Shown piece after piece: positions 38,801 to 47,639 of a stretch of 64,000 nucleotides of DNA. This DNA is from Actinomycetota bacterium (GTDB lineage: Bacteria; Actinomycetota; Actinomycetes; Propionibacteriales; Nocardioidaceae). The notes below the pieces were generated by a model. It did not search any database. It was given only the letters and a program-made list of their open reading frames with translations, and had not been told where the DNA came from. Every line of letters begins with the position of its first letter. The first letter of the stretch is position 1. The stretch covers positions 62,001-126,000 of the forward strand of contig WLJH01000007.1 in the NCBI GenBank assembly GCA_009701885.1, written 5' to 3'. The position numbers and the translations under genes were made by a program.

Positions 38801-39464
38801 CGACGATGGTGTTCTCGAGCGCCGACTCGTTGCCCTCGACCCCGGCGGGGAACAGGAAGTCGCCGACGTACCCGGAGATCGGGAAGTGGAAGCGGGTGAA
38901 GTCCTCGGGGTGGTCGCTGTCGATCTGGCCGAGGTTGTACTCCGCGCCGCGGATGAACAGGATCGCGGCGCTCTCGACGAGCACGAACGCCTCGACGAAG
39001 TAGGCCTGCCACTGCGTGGAGCCGTAGAACCGGCTCTTGCGGCCCTGGCTTCGCGGGTGGTTGAGCTGGCGCACGACGATCAGCGCGATGATGCCGAGCG
39101 TGCCCAGGAGGCCCAGCCCCTCGCTGACCCACTCGAAGAGGAAGAAGTGGCCCAGGATCGGCAGCGCGAAGTCGGGCTTGAAGAGCTGGACGTAGCCGGT
39201 GGCGACCGCCGAGGAGAGGACGATGAACGCGGCGTAGACGAACCAGTGCATCGCGCCCACGAAGCCCCACTGGAGCATCCGCGTGTGGAGGAGCGACTCC
39301 TTGAGCAGCGTGACGGTGCGCTTGCCCGGGTTGTCGGTGCGCGACGCCGGCTGCCCGACCCGGACCGTCCCGAGGATCGCCCGCACCGCCCGCGTCGTCA
39401 TGGCGACGGCGACGGCGGTGAAGGCCAGGGACACCACGATGGCGATGATCTGGATTGCTGGCAT
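35808..39464 (-). CDS. HdrD/GlpC-like membrane (Fe-S)-binding oxidoreductase with long disordered C-terminal tail
   Basis: N-terminal TM segments; CTECGRCQSQCPAW and CTSCGACVQQCPVD clusters; CCG domains (VSTCAHCFNTLKNEY, SFCCGAGGARMWMEE). Tail from about 37200 down to 35808 is Ala/Glu/Pro-rich with SLFD motifs. Confidence 0.9.
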   Translation of the reverse strand: MPAIQIIAIVVSLAFTAVAVAMTTRAVRAILGTVRVGQPASRTDNPGKRTVTLLKESLLHTRMLQWGFVGAMHWFVYAAFIVLSSAVATGYVQLFKPDFALPILGHFFLFEWVSEGLGLLGTLGIIALIVVRQLNHPRSQGRKSRFYGSTQWQAYFVEAFVLVESAAILFIRGAEYNLGQIDSDHPEDFTRFHFPISGYVGDFLFPAGVEGNESALENTIVVIAMIKVVLAMVWLMVISSNLTMGIAWHRFTAWFNIFFKRESVGRDTDGATTALGGMKPLMNNGKPVTLDDIDDLDEDSTLGVGTLEDFSWKGILDFSTCTECGRCQSQCPAWNTDKPLSPKLLITAMRDHAYAKAPYLRADEAHREAMLAGDTALATEVEKPLVGETGGRMDGLEDGEWFYNPSNGAAVIDPDVLWNCTSCGACVQQCPVDIEHVDHIMDMRRHQVLVESNFPAELNGLFKGLENKGNPWNMSSSARMDWAKDLPFEVKVVGEDISNLDEVDWLFWVGCAGAYEDRAKKTTRAVAELLDMAGVSFGVLGNGETCTGDPARRAGNEFVFQGLAQQNVENFKEYRVKKVVSTCAHCFNTLKNEYKEFGVELEVVHHTQLLNRLVREGKLTPVSAGPGAHKRSITYHDPCYIGRHNGVYSPPRELLQVLPGAEYVEMERHSEKSFCCGAGGARMWMEENYGERINMNRTNEAVGTGADQIAVGCPFCRVMLSDGLTMKQSKGEAREEVEILDVAQMLLASVKGEQATKLLPGAGAAAGAGTAAPAAKKAAASGDDSEGSGSGGSGSGGTDVATKAEPEAGDVTITEDTVTETQDAGPAAKASGGSSLFDDASSMFDDESGTTATSATASPDKAPAEEAEAAKAAPKEAPSSGGSLFDLGGDSDAGEEPAEAKAEPATEKSEAKAEPEPAAKQADPEPSSDLGSGGSLFDLQAEEPAPAKEAPAQEASRAEAAPVEAKAEPAAEEPSESAAKAAAPAAGADPAPAQDVDLSGGGSLFDIVAEEPAPAAKAEPAPAKEAAEPAQAETPAPADEKAPEPEAETPAPAEEKAPEPAATEAKAEPAAETEPAAPAVDLNAGGSLFDIAAPENVPAPPKATAPSSTTPAPAGAAAPVDVSAENVAEDGTDAGSEGSEPAAEVEPVDEAATTEAPAEAEAAAEEQATEEEPAPAEPTEKPAAEEKAPEQAKPVSSGEAHQPRTDVEIESVESLFDI

Positions 39465-39571
39465 TGCTGGGATCTCTCCTCGTCTTCCCACGCCCGCTGG
39501 GGGGCTGGCGCTCGCTGGAGCCTAGGGGCGCGGGGGTGCAGCCGTCAGGCCCGTCCGGGGGTGAGGATGAT

Positions 39572-39586
39572 CCTACCGGTAGGTAA
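39572..39586. promoter_or_regulatory. Candidate operator CCTACCGGTAGG / TACCGGTAGGTA
   Basis: Perfect 12-bp palindrome about 110 bp upstream of the Fe-S oxidoreductase start. Confidence 0.45.
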
Positions 39587-39597
39587 CTTGCGGTGGT

Positions 39598-42093
39598 TCA
39601 GGAGACGCGGACGAGCCGGCCCTTCCCGTCGAACACCGCGGTCATCTCGACCTTGGAGCCGCCGGCGCCCCGGGCGCAGAAGCCGAACTCCCGGCCCAGG
39701 CGCGTGTAGGGCTGGCCCACGGCCTTCATCACCTGCGTGGTGCTCATGCCCGCCCGCAGCTTCCGCTGCACGGTCGCGACCGGCAGCCGGTTGCCCGGGT
39801 TGCGGCAGGAGTCAGGGGCGATGCCGTAGGCGCGCTCCCACATCTGGAGGTACGCCTCGGCGCCGCGCGCCATGTCGTCGAGGATCTTCTTCCCGTCGCC
39901 GCGCTCGGAGGCCTCGGCGATGAGGGAGAGGTCCTGGATCCAGTCGGGGTAGAGGCCGTACTGCGCGACGCCGTCGACGTTGAGGTCGTAGACCCGCTCG
40001 CCGGCGGCCTGCTGGTCGATGCGTACGCCGTTGAAGCCGCGGAACGGGTAGGTGACCGGGTTCGGGACGTCGGCGCCGCGGGGGCCGCCCTGCGCGCCGA
40101 GGCCGTTGATGTCGGCGCCGAAGCCGAAGCCCCAGTAGTAGCGCGGGTCGGCCCAGCCCTGGTGGGTGCGCCACTTGTCCACGAAGCCGGTGCTGTTGCC
40201 GGCGTACGCCGTGATGAAGCCGCCGGCCTTGTAGACGCGCGGGTAGGCGTCGGTGGTGGACCACGAGTGGCTCGACAGCAGCCCGTGGTAGCCCATCTCC
40301 TCGATCTGGTCGAGGGCGGCGTTGCGGGCCTTCACGCTCATGTGGTCGGGGTCGAAGATCATCTTGCGCTCGGCGAGCTCGTTGATCGTGTACTCGCCGA
40401 GGGTCGTCAGGCCGCGGCTGTTGCAGTGCAGCGGCGTGGGGTAGAGCGGCAGGGCGGGGAGGCTCAGCACGCCCGAGACCATCGCGACCGCGCCGAAGAG
40501 CGCGTCCTGCTGGCCCGCGGAGATGTCGGGGGCGCCGAGCTGGGTCTTGTCGGCGCTCTCGCCGTCCTCGGGGTCGCAATGCTGCATGTCCCAGAAGGTG
40601 CCGGTCTCCAGGAAGTTGGCGGTGTTGACCGCCACGCCGGTCTCGCCCGCGTCGCCGGCGATGCCGGACAGGGCGTTGTCGAACTTGTTGACCAGCTCCA
40701 TCTGGCGCACGCCGAGGTCGTGGACCTCGTCCATCTGCTCGGAGATGGCCTCCTCGTCGCACGCCGGCACGTCGCCCAGGCCGGGGATGTTCTTGAACGT
40801 GCAGCCGAACGGCACCGAGGTCTCGATGCCGAGGACGACCGCCATCTTGCCGGCGTTGATGACCTTGCGCGCCTCGTAGGGGCTCGTCACGATCCGGTAG
40901 AAGCCCTTGCCCGGGCCGCCGAACTGCGCGTCGACGTAGTCCTGGAAGGCGTAGGTCTGCGCGGCCTGCAGGCGGATGGAGTCCATGTCGTCGCAGGAGT
41001 TCCGCTTGAGCGGGTAGAGCTGGCACAGCTGATTGTTCTCGACCAGCAGGTTGACGAAGAGCCGCTGGCCGCCGCGCCAGGCGCGCTCCATCCACCGGTA
41101 GTAGGTGCCCTCGTGGGTCAGCGACTGCGGCGCCGGCCAGTCGACGAAGGTCGGCCAGCCGACCGGGTCGTGGCCGGGGGTGCCGGACAGTGCGGTCTCG
41201 AGGACGGCGCCGTAGCCGCCGGTCAGCGTGTGGTCCTCGCAGTCGACCAGCGCGTACGGCGCCCCGAAGCGGTCCCACGGCTTGCCGCAGTGGACCTCGC
41301 CGCCGAGGAACTCGAAGGCCATGTGGTGGGTGTGCGCGTCGACGTACCCGCGCACCTCCTGGAACGGGGTGACGCCGGCGTGCGGGTTGCCCGAGACATT
41401 GACGTCGGCCTCGGGGTACGGCGTGCAGCCGCTCGCCTTGCGCGGGGCGAAGGTCGTCGCGCCGTCGATGGCGAGCTCGCCGCCGGCGTTGGCGAACGCG
41501 AACCGGCCGCCGTCCTCGGTGGCGGTCCACACCGCGGCGTCCGAAGGCTCGGCAGCGGTGCCGCCCGGCACGAGCAGCCGGGAGTCAGGGTCCTGGATGA
41601 GGTAGCTGCCGAGCTCGGTGGGCTTGAAGTAGAGCGGGGTGCCGCCGGGCACGAGCGTGTAGCAGCCGTTGGCCAGGGCGAAGACGGTCCGGGGGGCCTT
41701 GGTGCGGCGGGGGTAGGGGCGGACCGTGCGCAGCCGCGGGTCGGGGAGCGCGCGCTCGCGCTCGACGTAGCTCGTCGCCGCCCGGCGCTCCTCGGCGCTC
41801 GTCGGGTCCGTGGTCTCCTCGGCGGCCGAGCCGGCGCGCGAGAGCGCGTCCATGTCGACGCCCTCGCCGTCCCCGTGACCGTGGTCGCCGTGGATGTCGC
41901 CCTTGATCTCGACCCGGTTTCCTGCCTTGTCCGTCAGGACGAGGCCGCCGCCGCTCTCGGCGCGGTGCACCTCCTGCAGGCCGAGCCGGGGGCCGGCGGG
42001 CTCGCTGTCGGCCAGGACCGGGACAGCCAGGGCGGCGGCGACGACGCCCGCGGCGGTCGCGCCGGCGAGCAGGAGACGGGTGCGGCTGGGCAT
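39598..42093 (-). CDS. Large secreted membrane-dipeptidase/amidohydrolase-like protein
   Basis: MPSRTRLLLAGATAAGVVAAALAVPVLADSEP signal; VRGYVDAHTHHMAFEF, MAVVLGIETSVPFGC, IFDPDHMSVKARNAALDQIEEMGYHGLLSSHSWSTTDAYPR. Confidence 0.8.
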   Translation of the reverse strand: MPSRTRLLLAGATAAGVVAAALAVPVLADSEPAGPRLGLQEVHRAESGGGLVLTDKAGNRVEIKGDIHGDHGHGDGEGVDMDALSRAGSAAEETTDPTSAEERRAATSYVERERALPDPRLRTVRPYPRRTKAPRTVFALANGCYTLVPGGTPLYFKPTELGSYLIQDPDSRLLVPGGTAAEPSDAAVWTATEDGGRFAFANAGGELAIDGATTFAPRKASGCTPYPEADVNVSGNPHAGVTPFQEVRGYVDAHTHHMAFEFLGGEVHCGKPWDRFGAPYALVDCEDHTLTGGYGAVLETALSGTPGHDPVGWPTFVDWPAPQSLTHEGTYYRWMERAWRGGQRLFVNLLVENNQLCQLYPLKRNSCDDMDSIRLQAAQTYAFQDYVDAQFGGPGKGFYRIVTSPYEARKVINAGKMAVVLGIETSVPFGCTFKNIPGLGDVPACDEEAISEQMDEVHDLGVRQMELVNKFDNALSGIAGDAGETGVAVNTANFLETGTFWDMQHCDPEDGESADKTQLGAPDISAGQQDALFGAVAMVSGVLSLPALPLYPTPLHCNSRGLTTLGEYTINELAERKMIFDPDHMSVKARNAALDQIEEMGYHGLLSSHSWSTTDAYPRVYKAGGFITAYAGNSTGFVDKWRTHQGWADPRYYWGFGFGADINGLGAQGGPRGADVPNPVTYPFRGFNGVRIDQQAAGERVYDLNVDGVAQYGLYPDWIQDLSLIAEASERGDGKKILDDMARGAEAYLQMWERAYGIAPDSCRNPGNRLPVATVQRKLRAGMSTTQVMKAVGQPYTRLGREFGFCARGAGGSKVEMTAVFDGKGRLVRVS

Positions 42094-42111
42094 GCGGGGA
42101 CCTCCGGTGAG

Positions 42112-42175
42112 CACGTTCCGGAGAATCTGACACACGTTCAGGTTCGGTGTCCACGGATTCCTGGAACGTGTTCCA
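42112..42175. promoter_or_regulatory. Nested inverted repeats incl. TGGAACGTGTTCCA upstream of the dipeptidase-like gene
   Basis: CACGTTCC (42112) / GGAACGTG (42163) arms, GACAC/GTGTC inside, and 42162-42175 TGGAACGTGTTCCA fitting TnnAACnnGTTnnA exactly. Confidence 0.6.
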
Positions 42176-42251
42176 CCGGATGGGCGCCCACGAGCTCCCG
42201 GCCCTCTCGACGACGCGCGCTGGCGCTCGCGGGAGAGACCACCGGGGACCC

Positions 42252-43181
42252 CTATGGCGGGGGCGGCCCGGCGGCGGGCCCCTCACGCCCGAGCCCGGCG
42301 ACGGCGAGGAGGACCAGCGCAGTGCCGCCCAGCCCGACCAGCCCGATCCGCTCGTCGAGCACGAGCGCGGCGACGGCTGCGGCCGTGACCGGCTCGAGGA
42401 GGGTGGCGATGGTGGCGGCGGAGCCCGAGGCGGTGCGCAGCCCGGCGTACAGCAGGCCGTAGGCGAGCGCCATGGTGACCACCCCGAGGTAGACCAGGAG
42501 CGCGAGCGCCTGCGGGTCGGTGGTGGTGCGGGGGCCGTCGACGAGGAGGGCGGCCGGCACCAGCAGCAGCGCACCGACGCCGGTGGTGGCGGTGGTGAGG
42601 GCGAGCGGCCCCGTCGAGCGGGCGAGCACCTCGCCCTGCGCGGTCGCGAAGGCGTACGCCGCTCCCGACCCGCACGCGGCCAGCACGCCCAGCAGCGGCT
42701 CGGGGCCGGTGCCGGATCCGCCGTGGCCGGCCCCGAGGGTGACGAGGACCAGGCCGGCGAGCGCGGCGACGAGCACGAGTGCCCGGCCGCCGCCCGGGGC
42801 CCGGCGCTCGCGCACCGACTCGGCCGCGGTGAGCAGCACAGGCGCCAGGCCGAGGCTGACGACGGTGGCGACCGAGACACCCACGAGCGTGACGGCCGCG
42901 AAGTACAGCGCCTGGTAGGCCGCGGTCGAGGCGCCGACGACGACGGTGCGCCGCGGGTGGGAGCGCAGCAGGTCGCGCAGCACCGGGCCGCCGCGCAGCG
43001 CCAGCAGCAGCGCCGCGAGGACGACGCCGGCGAGCACCATCCGCCACGCGCTGATGGTGACGACGTGCATCGGCACCCGCTCGCGCACGAGCTGGACGGC
43101 GAGGCCGCCGGTGCCCCACAGGACGCCGGCGAGGGAGATCTGGAGCAGCCCGAGGCGGGCTGCGGTGGAAGGACTGGTCAC
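42252..43181 (-). CDS. EamA/DMT-family transporter
   Basis: LGLLQISLAGVLWGTGGLAVQLVRE...AYQALYFAAVTLVGVSVATVVSLGLAPVLLTAAE...YLGVVTMALAYGLLYAGLRTASGSAATIATLLEPVTAAAVAALVLDERIG. Confidence 0.92.
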   Translation of the reverse strand: MTSPSTAARLGLLQISLAGVLWGTGGLAVQLVRERVPMHVVTISAWRMVLAGVVLAALLLALRGGPVLRDLLRSHPRRTVVVGASTAAYQALYFAAVTLVGVSVATVVSLGLAPVLLTAAESVRERRAPGGGRALVLVAALAGLVLVTLGAGHGGSGTGPEPLLGVLAACGSGAAYAFATAQGEVLARSTGPLALTTATTGVGALLLVPAALLVDGPRTTTDPQALALLVYLGVVTMALAYGLLYAGLRTASGSAATIATLLEPVTAAAVAALVLDERIGLVGLGGTALVLLAVAGLGREGPAAGPPPP

Positions 43182-43342
43182 GGGTGCTCCTGCGGTGCGG
43201 TCGAGACGGGCGGGCGTCAGGAGCGCGCGGCACGACCGCCGGCCGGGAAGGCCGACAGGGCGCGGAGGGCTCCGGTCAGGCGACCGGAGGGGGCAGGACC
43301 AGGAGGTTCACACGGCCATCGTGGCAGAGGGGCGGCGGAGGG

Positions 43343-44128
43343 TCAGGTGGTTTCCCGCGGGGCGGGCCGCCCGGCGAGCCGGGCGGTGAGCAGCTGCGCG
43401 GTGCGGCGTACGTCGCCGGCCAGCCGGGCGGGGTCCAGCGACCCGGCCTCGTGGTCGGCCACGGCGTAGGTGACCGCGATGCCGGCCGCGGGGTGGCCGG
43501 TGTGGTCGAGGACGGCTGCCGCGACGCTGGCCAGGCCCTCGGTGACCTCGCCGTCCTCGGTGGCGTGGCCGCGCTGGCGGGTCTCGGTGAGCAGCGTGCG
43601 CAGTGCCGAGGGGGTGCGCGGGCCGCGGCCGGTGCGGTCGACGAAGGCCCCGGCGTCGGGGTAGAGCGCGCGGACCTGGGCGGGCGGGAGGGCGGCGAGC
43701 AGCGCGCGGCCGCTGGCGGTGAGGTGGGCAGGGAGCCGGACGCCGACGTCGGTGACCAGCGGCGGTCGGCCCGGGGCGCGCTCCTCGACGACGTACAGCA
43801 CGTCGCGGCCGTGCAGGACCGCGAGGTGCGCGCTGTGCCCGACCCGGTCGACGAGCTGGGCGAGGGCGCGGCGGCTGAGCCGCTGCAGCGGCTCCTGGCG
43901 GGTGTAGCCGCTGCCGACCTCGAACGCCGCGACGCCGAGGCCGTAGCGCCGCTCCTCGGGCAGGTGCGCGACGAAGCCCTCGGTGACCATGACGCCCAGC
44001 AGGTGGTAGGCGGTCGACCGGGGCAGGTTGCACTCGCGCGCGATCCGCTCCAGCGGCACGGGGCCGGGCTGGGAGGCCAGGAACCGCAGCACCCGCAGGG
44101 TGCGGGTGGCCGCGGGCACCTGGCTCAT
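43343..44128 (-). CDS. IclR-family transcriptional regulator
   Basis: TLRVLRFLASQPGPVPLERIARECNLPRSTAYHLLGVMVTEGFVAHL...LTASGRALLAALP. Confidence 0.93.
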   Translation of the reverse strand: MSQVPAATRTLRVLRFLASQPGPVPLERIARECNLPRSTAYHLLGVMVTEGFVAHLPEERRYGLGVAAFEVGSGYTRQEPLQRLSRRALAQLVDRVGHSAHLAVLHGRDVLYVVEERAPGRPPLVTDVGVRLPAHLTASGRALLAALPPAQVRALYPDAGAFVDRTGRGPRTPSALRTLLTETRQRGHATEDGEVTEGLASVAAAVLDHTGHPAAGIAVTYAVADHEAGSLDPARLAGDVRRTAQLLTARLAGRPAPRETT

Positions 44129-44193
44129 GCGCCCAGGTTCTCATCCGGGGACGCCCGGGTGGTCGGGCCGGAGGGCCGGGCCGGGTGGTCGAC

Positions 44194-44535
44194 TCAGGCG
44201 CGGTGCGCGCGCCCGGGGTCGATCCGGTCGGCCTCGCGCAGCCGGTCCTCCTGGCGTGCCTCCTCCAGCGCCAGGTCGCGCTCGGCCTCGGCGACCCGGT
44301 GCTCGGCCTGGTCGGCCTCGGCGCGCAGCACGTCGGCCTCGTCGCGCAGGTTCTCCACGCGGGAGCGCTCGGCGGCGATCGGCTCGTCGTGCCGGACCGC
44401 CTGCTGGCGCAGCCGCTGCGCCTCCTGGCGGCGGTGCTCCCGGCGGCGGGTCGCGGCCTTGGACGCCAGCAACGCGACCAGTGCCAGGACCAGCACGGCG
44501 ACGACGACGATGACGACGATGGTGGTGGTGCTCAT
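44194..44535 (-). CDS. Small membrane-anchored coiled-coil protein
   Basis: MSTTTIVVIVVVAVLVLALVALLASKAATRRREHRRQEAQRLRQQAVRHDEPIAAERSRVENLRDEADVLRAEADQAEHRVAEAERDLALEEARQEDRLREADRIDPGRAHRA. Confidence 0.8.
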   Translation of the reverse strand: MSTTTIVVIVVVAVLVLALVALLASKAATRRREHRRQEAQRLRQQAVRHDEPIAAERSRVENLRDEADVLRAEADQAEHRVAEAERDLALEEARQEDRLREADRIDPGRAHRA

Positions 44536-44642
44536 CGGATGTCCCTCCCTGGTTCCGTTCCCCTGGGACTGCCCCGGGCGCGCCCGGGACACGCCACCCG
44601 CGCGGGTGACACGCGCCCGGGACCACCGCGCGGAGCAGGCGG

Positions 44643-45860
44643 TCAGCGCAGGGCGGACTCGCGGCGGGTCGGGACCAGGGGTGCGGCGAGGAGCGGCAGC
44701 AGGGCCGACACGGCGAAGGCGGCGGCGTACCCCACCTCCTCGACGAGGAGCCCGGCGACGGGTGGGACGGCGGAGGCGACGAGGTACTGCGCGGTGTTCT
44801 GCGCCCCGAGGGCGCGGCCGGACCAGAACGGGCCCGCGCGCTCGGCGACGGCGGTGAAGGCCAGCCCGTTGTCGGCGACGGTGACGACGGTGGCCAGCAC
44901 GACGAGGGGTACGGCGACGGCCCAGTCCAGCCCGGCGGCCGCGCCGAGCGCGGCCATGCTCAGGCCGGCGGCGACCGCGACCCAGCGCAGCGGCTGCAGC
45001 CGGCTGCCGACCCGGTCGCTCAGCGCGCCGGCGGCGATCCGGCCCAGCGCGCCGGCGACCTGCGCGAGGCCGACGAGCGAGCCGGCCGCGGCCGCCGACC
45101 AGCCGCGGTCCTCCACCAGCCACACGAGCGCGAAGGTCCACACGAGGAACTGCGGCACGACCAGGAGGACCGAGACCGCGTGGATCCGGGCGAGGTAGGA
45201 GTCCTGGCGGTAGGGGTTCGGGGCGTCGCCCTCGACCCGGGCCGGGCGCGGCGGGTCGACGACGACGAGCGCCACCACGACCGCGCCCACGAGTGCCGCC
45301 AGCGCGGGGACGAGCAGCGCCTGGGCGATGCCTTGCTGCTCGGCGGTGACGGCGATGGAGACAGCCGCGACGCCCACGCCGACCGGCTGCGCCATCTGGC
45401 GGATGCCCATCGCGAGCCCGCGACGGTGCGGCGGGAACCAGCCGACCACGACCCGGCCGCTGGCCGCGGCGGTGCTCGAGGCGGCCGCGCCGGCCAGGAC
45501 GAGCACGAGGCCGAGGGTGACCGGGTCCTGCGAGCGGGCGGCCAGGAGGGCCAGGCCGCCGGCGGCCGCGGTGGTGAGCAGCCCGGTGACCAGGACCAGC
45601 CGCTCGCCGCGACGGTCGGTCACCAGGCCCCACGCGACCAGGGCCAGCACGACGCCGAGCGTGGGGGCGGCCGCCACGAGGCCGGCCTCGGCCAGGCTCA
45701 GCCCCAGCTGGTCGCGCAGGCTCGGGATGAGGAACGCCGGGCCGTGGATCGTGACCGCCGCCGCGGCCTGCGCCAGCGTGGAGGCACCCAGCATCGCCCA
45801 GCGCCGGGTGGCGCTCGGTTCGAGCTGCGGCTTTGGGGCGGTCGTGGTCACCCGCCCCAT
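44643..45860 (-). CDS. MFS transporter
   Basis: MLGASTLAQAAAAVTIHGPAFLIPSLRDQLGLSLAEAGLVAAAPTLGVVLALVAWGLVTDRRGERLVL. Confidence 0.9.
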   Translation of the reverse strand: MGRVTTTAPKPQLEPSATRRWAMLGASTLAQAAAAVTIHGPAFLIPSLRDQLGLSLAEAGLVAAAPTLGVVLALVAWGLVTDRRGERLVLVTGLLTTAAAGGLALLAARSQDPVTLGLVLVLAGAAASSTAAASGRVVVGWFPPHRRGLAMGIRQMAQPVGVGVAAVSIAVTAEQQGIAQALLVPALAALVGAVVVALVVVDPPRPARVEGDAPNPYRQDSYLARIHAVSVLLVVPQFLVWTFALVWLVEDRGWSAAAAGSLVGLAQVAGALGRIAAGALSDRVGSRLQPLRWVAVAAGLSMAALGAAAGLDWAVAVPLVVLATVVTVADNGLAFTAVAERAGPFWSGRALGAQNTAQYLVASAVPPVAGLLVEEVGYAAAFAVSALLPLLAAPLVPTRRESALR

Positions 45861-45951
45861 CGAACCCGCTCGCGTCCCCCGCCACGCCCGCGTCTCGTCG
45901 TACGCGCTGTGACATTTCCCGCCCCGGCGGTCAGGAATGCCCCGTCATGGA

Positions 45952-45967
45952 GTCTCGGATGCGAGAC
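45952..45967. promoter_or_regulatory. Inverted repeat GTCTCGgatgCGAGAC between divergent MFS and hutH
   Basis: 6-bp perfect arms, 4-bp spacer, 56 bp upstream of the hutH start. Confidence 0.45.
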
Positions 45968-46022
45968 AGGACCCGCGTTGGAGCGCTGGTGGCGGGGCGC
46001 AGGCAGGCGTGTCATGGGAGCC

Positions 46023-47639
46023 ATGAGCCTCTCTGAGTCGTACGCCGCCGGGCGGGTCGTCCCGTCCACCGTCGAGGTCGGTGTCGGACCCGTCAGCCCG
46101 CGCGAGCTGGTGGCCGTCGCGCGGGAGGGCGCGGGGGTGCGGCTGGGGGAGGACGCCCTGGCGGCGATCGACCGCTCCCGCGCGGTGGTCGAGCGGCTCG
46201 CGGCGGCCGACACCCCGGCGTACGGCGTCTCGACGGGGTTCGGGGCGCTGGCCACCCGGCACATCCCGACAGAGATGCGCGCCCGGCTGCAGCGCTCGCT
46301 GGTGCGCTCGCACGCCGCCGGCTCCGGCCCGGAGGTCGAGCGGGAGGTGGTGCGCGCGCTCATGCTGCTGCGGCTCTCCACGCTGGCCACCGGCCGCACG
46401 GGCGTGCGGCGCGAGACCGCGCAGCTGCTGGCCGACCTGCTCGACCACGGCATCACGCCGGTCGTGCGCGAGCACGGCTCGCTCGGCTGCTCCGGCGACC
46501 TCGCGCCGCTCTCGCACTGCGCGCTCGCCCTGATCGGCGAGGGCGAGGTGCGCGACGCCACCGGCACGATGGTGCCCGCCGCCCAGGCGCTGGCCGCGGC
46601 CGGGCTGGCCCCGGTCGAGCTGGCCGCGAAGGAGGGCCTGGCCCTCATCAACGGCACCGACGGGATGCTCGGGATGCTGCTGCTCGCCCTGCACGACCTC
46701 GGCGTCCTGCTGCGCACGGCCGACGTCGCGGCCGCGATGTCGGTCGAGGGGCTCCTCGGCACCGACCGGGTCTTCGCACCGGAGCTCCAGGCGATCCGCC
46801 CGCACCCCGGTCAGGCCGCCTCGGCCGCCAACCTGGTGCGGCTGCTCGCCGACTCCGGCGTGGTCGCCAGCCACCGGGGCCTCCCCGGAAGTCCAGAAGA
46901 GTGCCACCGGGTCCAGGACGCCTACTCCCTGCGCTGCGCCCCGCAGGTCCACGGGGCCGCCCGCGACACCCTCGACCACGCGGCCCAGGTGGCCTCGTGG
47001 GAGCTCGCCTCCGCGGTCGACAACCCGGTGGTGGTCACTGATCCCGACGGCACCGGCCGGGTCGAGAGCAACGGCAACTTCCACGGCGCCCCGGTCGCCT
47101 ACGTGCTGGACTTCCTCGCGATCCCGGTCGCCGACGTGGCCTCGATGAGCGAGCGGCGCACCGACCGGTTCCTCGACAAGGCCCGCAACCAGGGACTGCC
47201 GCCGTTCCTCGCCGACGACCCGGGCGTGGACAGCGGGCTGATGATCGCGCAGTACACCCAGGCCGCCGTCGTCTCCGACCTGAAGCGGCTGGCGGCCCCG
47301 GCCAGCGTCGACTCCATCCCCTCCTCGGCCATGCAGGAGGACCACGTCTCGATGGGGTGGGGGGCGGCCCGCAAGCTGCGCCGCTCCGTCGACGGCCTCG
47401 CGCGCGTCGTCGCGATCGAGGTCATGACCGCGGCCCGGGCGCTGGACCTCCGGGTTGCGGCCCTCGGGGTGGAGCCCGCGCCCGCCACCGCCGCCGTCGT
47501 CGCCCTCCTGCGCGACCACGGCGTCGAGGGCCCCGGCCCCGACCGCCACCTGTCCCCCGAGATCGAGACCTGCGTCGACCTCGTCTCCTCCGGCGCCGTC
47601 CTGGGCGCCGCCACCTCAGTGATCGGAGAGCTCCAGTGA
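46023..47639 (+). CDS. hutH: Histidine ammonia-lyase
   Basis: [34 protein letters not shown] (MIO region), [48 protein letters not shown]. Confidence 0.96.
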   Translation: MSLSESYAAGRVVPSTVEVGVGPVSPRELVAVAREGAGVRLGEDALAAIDRSRAVVERLAAADTPAYGVSTGFGALATRHIPTEMRARLQRSLVRSHAAGSGPEVEREVVRALMLLRLSTLATGRTGVRRETAQLLADLLDHGITPVVREHGSLGCSGDLAPLSHCALALIGEGEVRDATGTMVPAAQALAAAGLAPVELAAKEGLALINGTDGMLGMLLLALHDLGVLLRTADVAAAMSVEGLLGTDRVFAPELQAIRPHPGQAASAANLVRLLADSGVVASHRGLPGSPEECHRVQDAYSLRCAPQVHGAARDTLDHAAQVASWELASAVDNPVVVTDPDGTGRVESNGNFHGAPVAYVLDFLAIPVADVASMSERRTDRFLDKARNQGLPPFLADDPGVDSGLMIAQYTQAAVVSDLKRLAAPASVDSIPSSAMQEDHVSMGWGAARKLRRSVDGLARVVAIEVMTAARALDLRVAALGVEPAPATAAVVALLRDHGVEGPGPDRHLSPEIETCVDLVSSGAVLGAATSVIGELQ

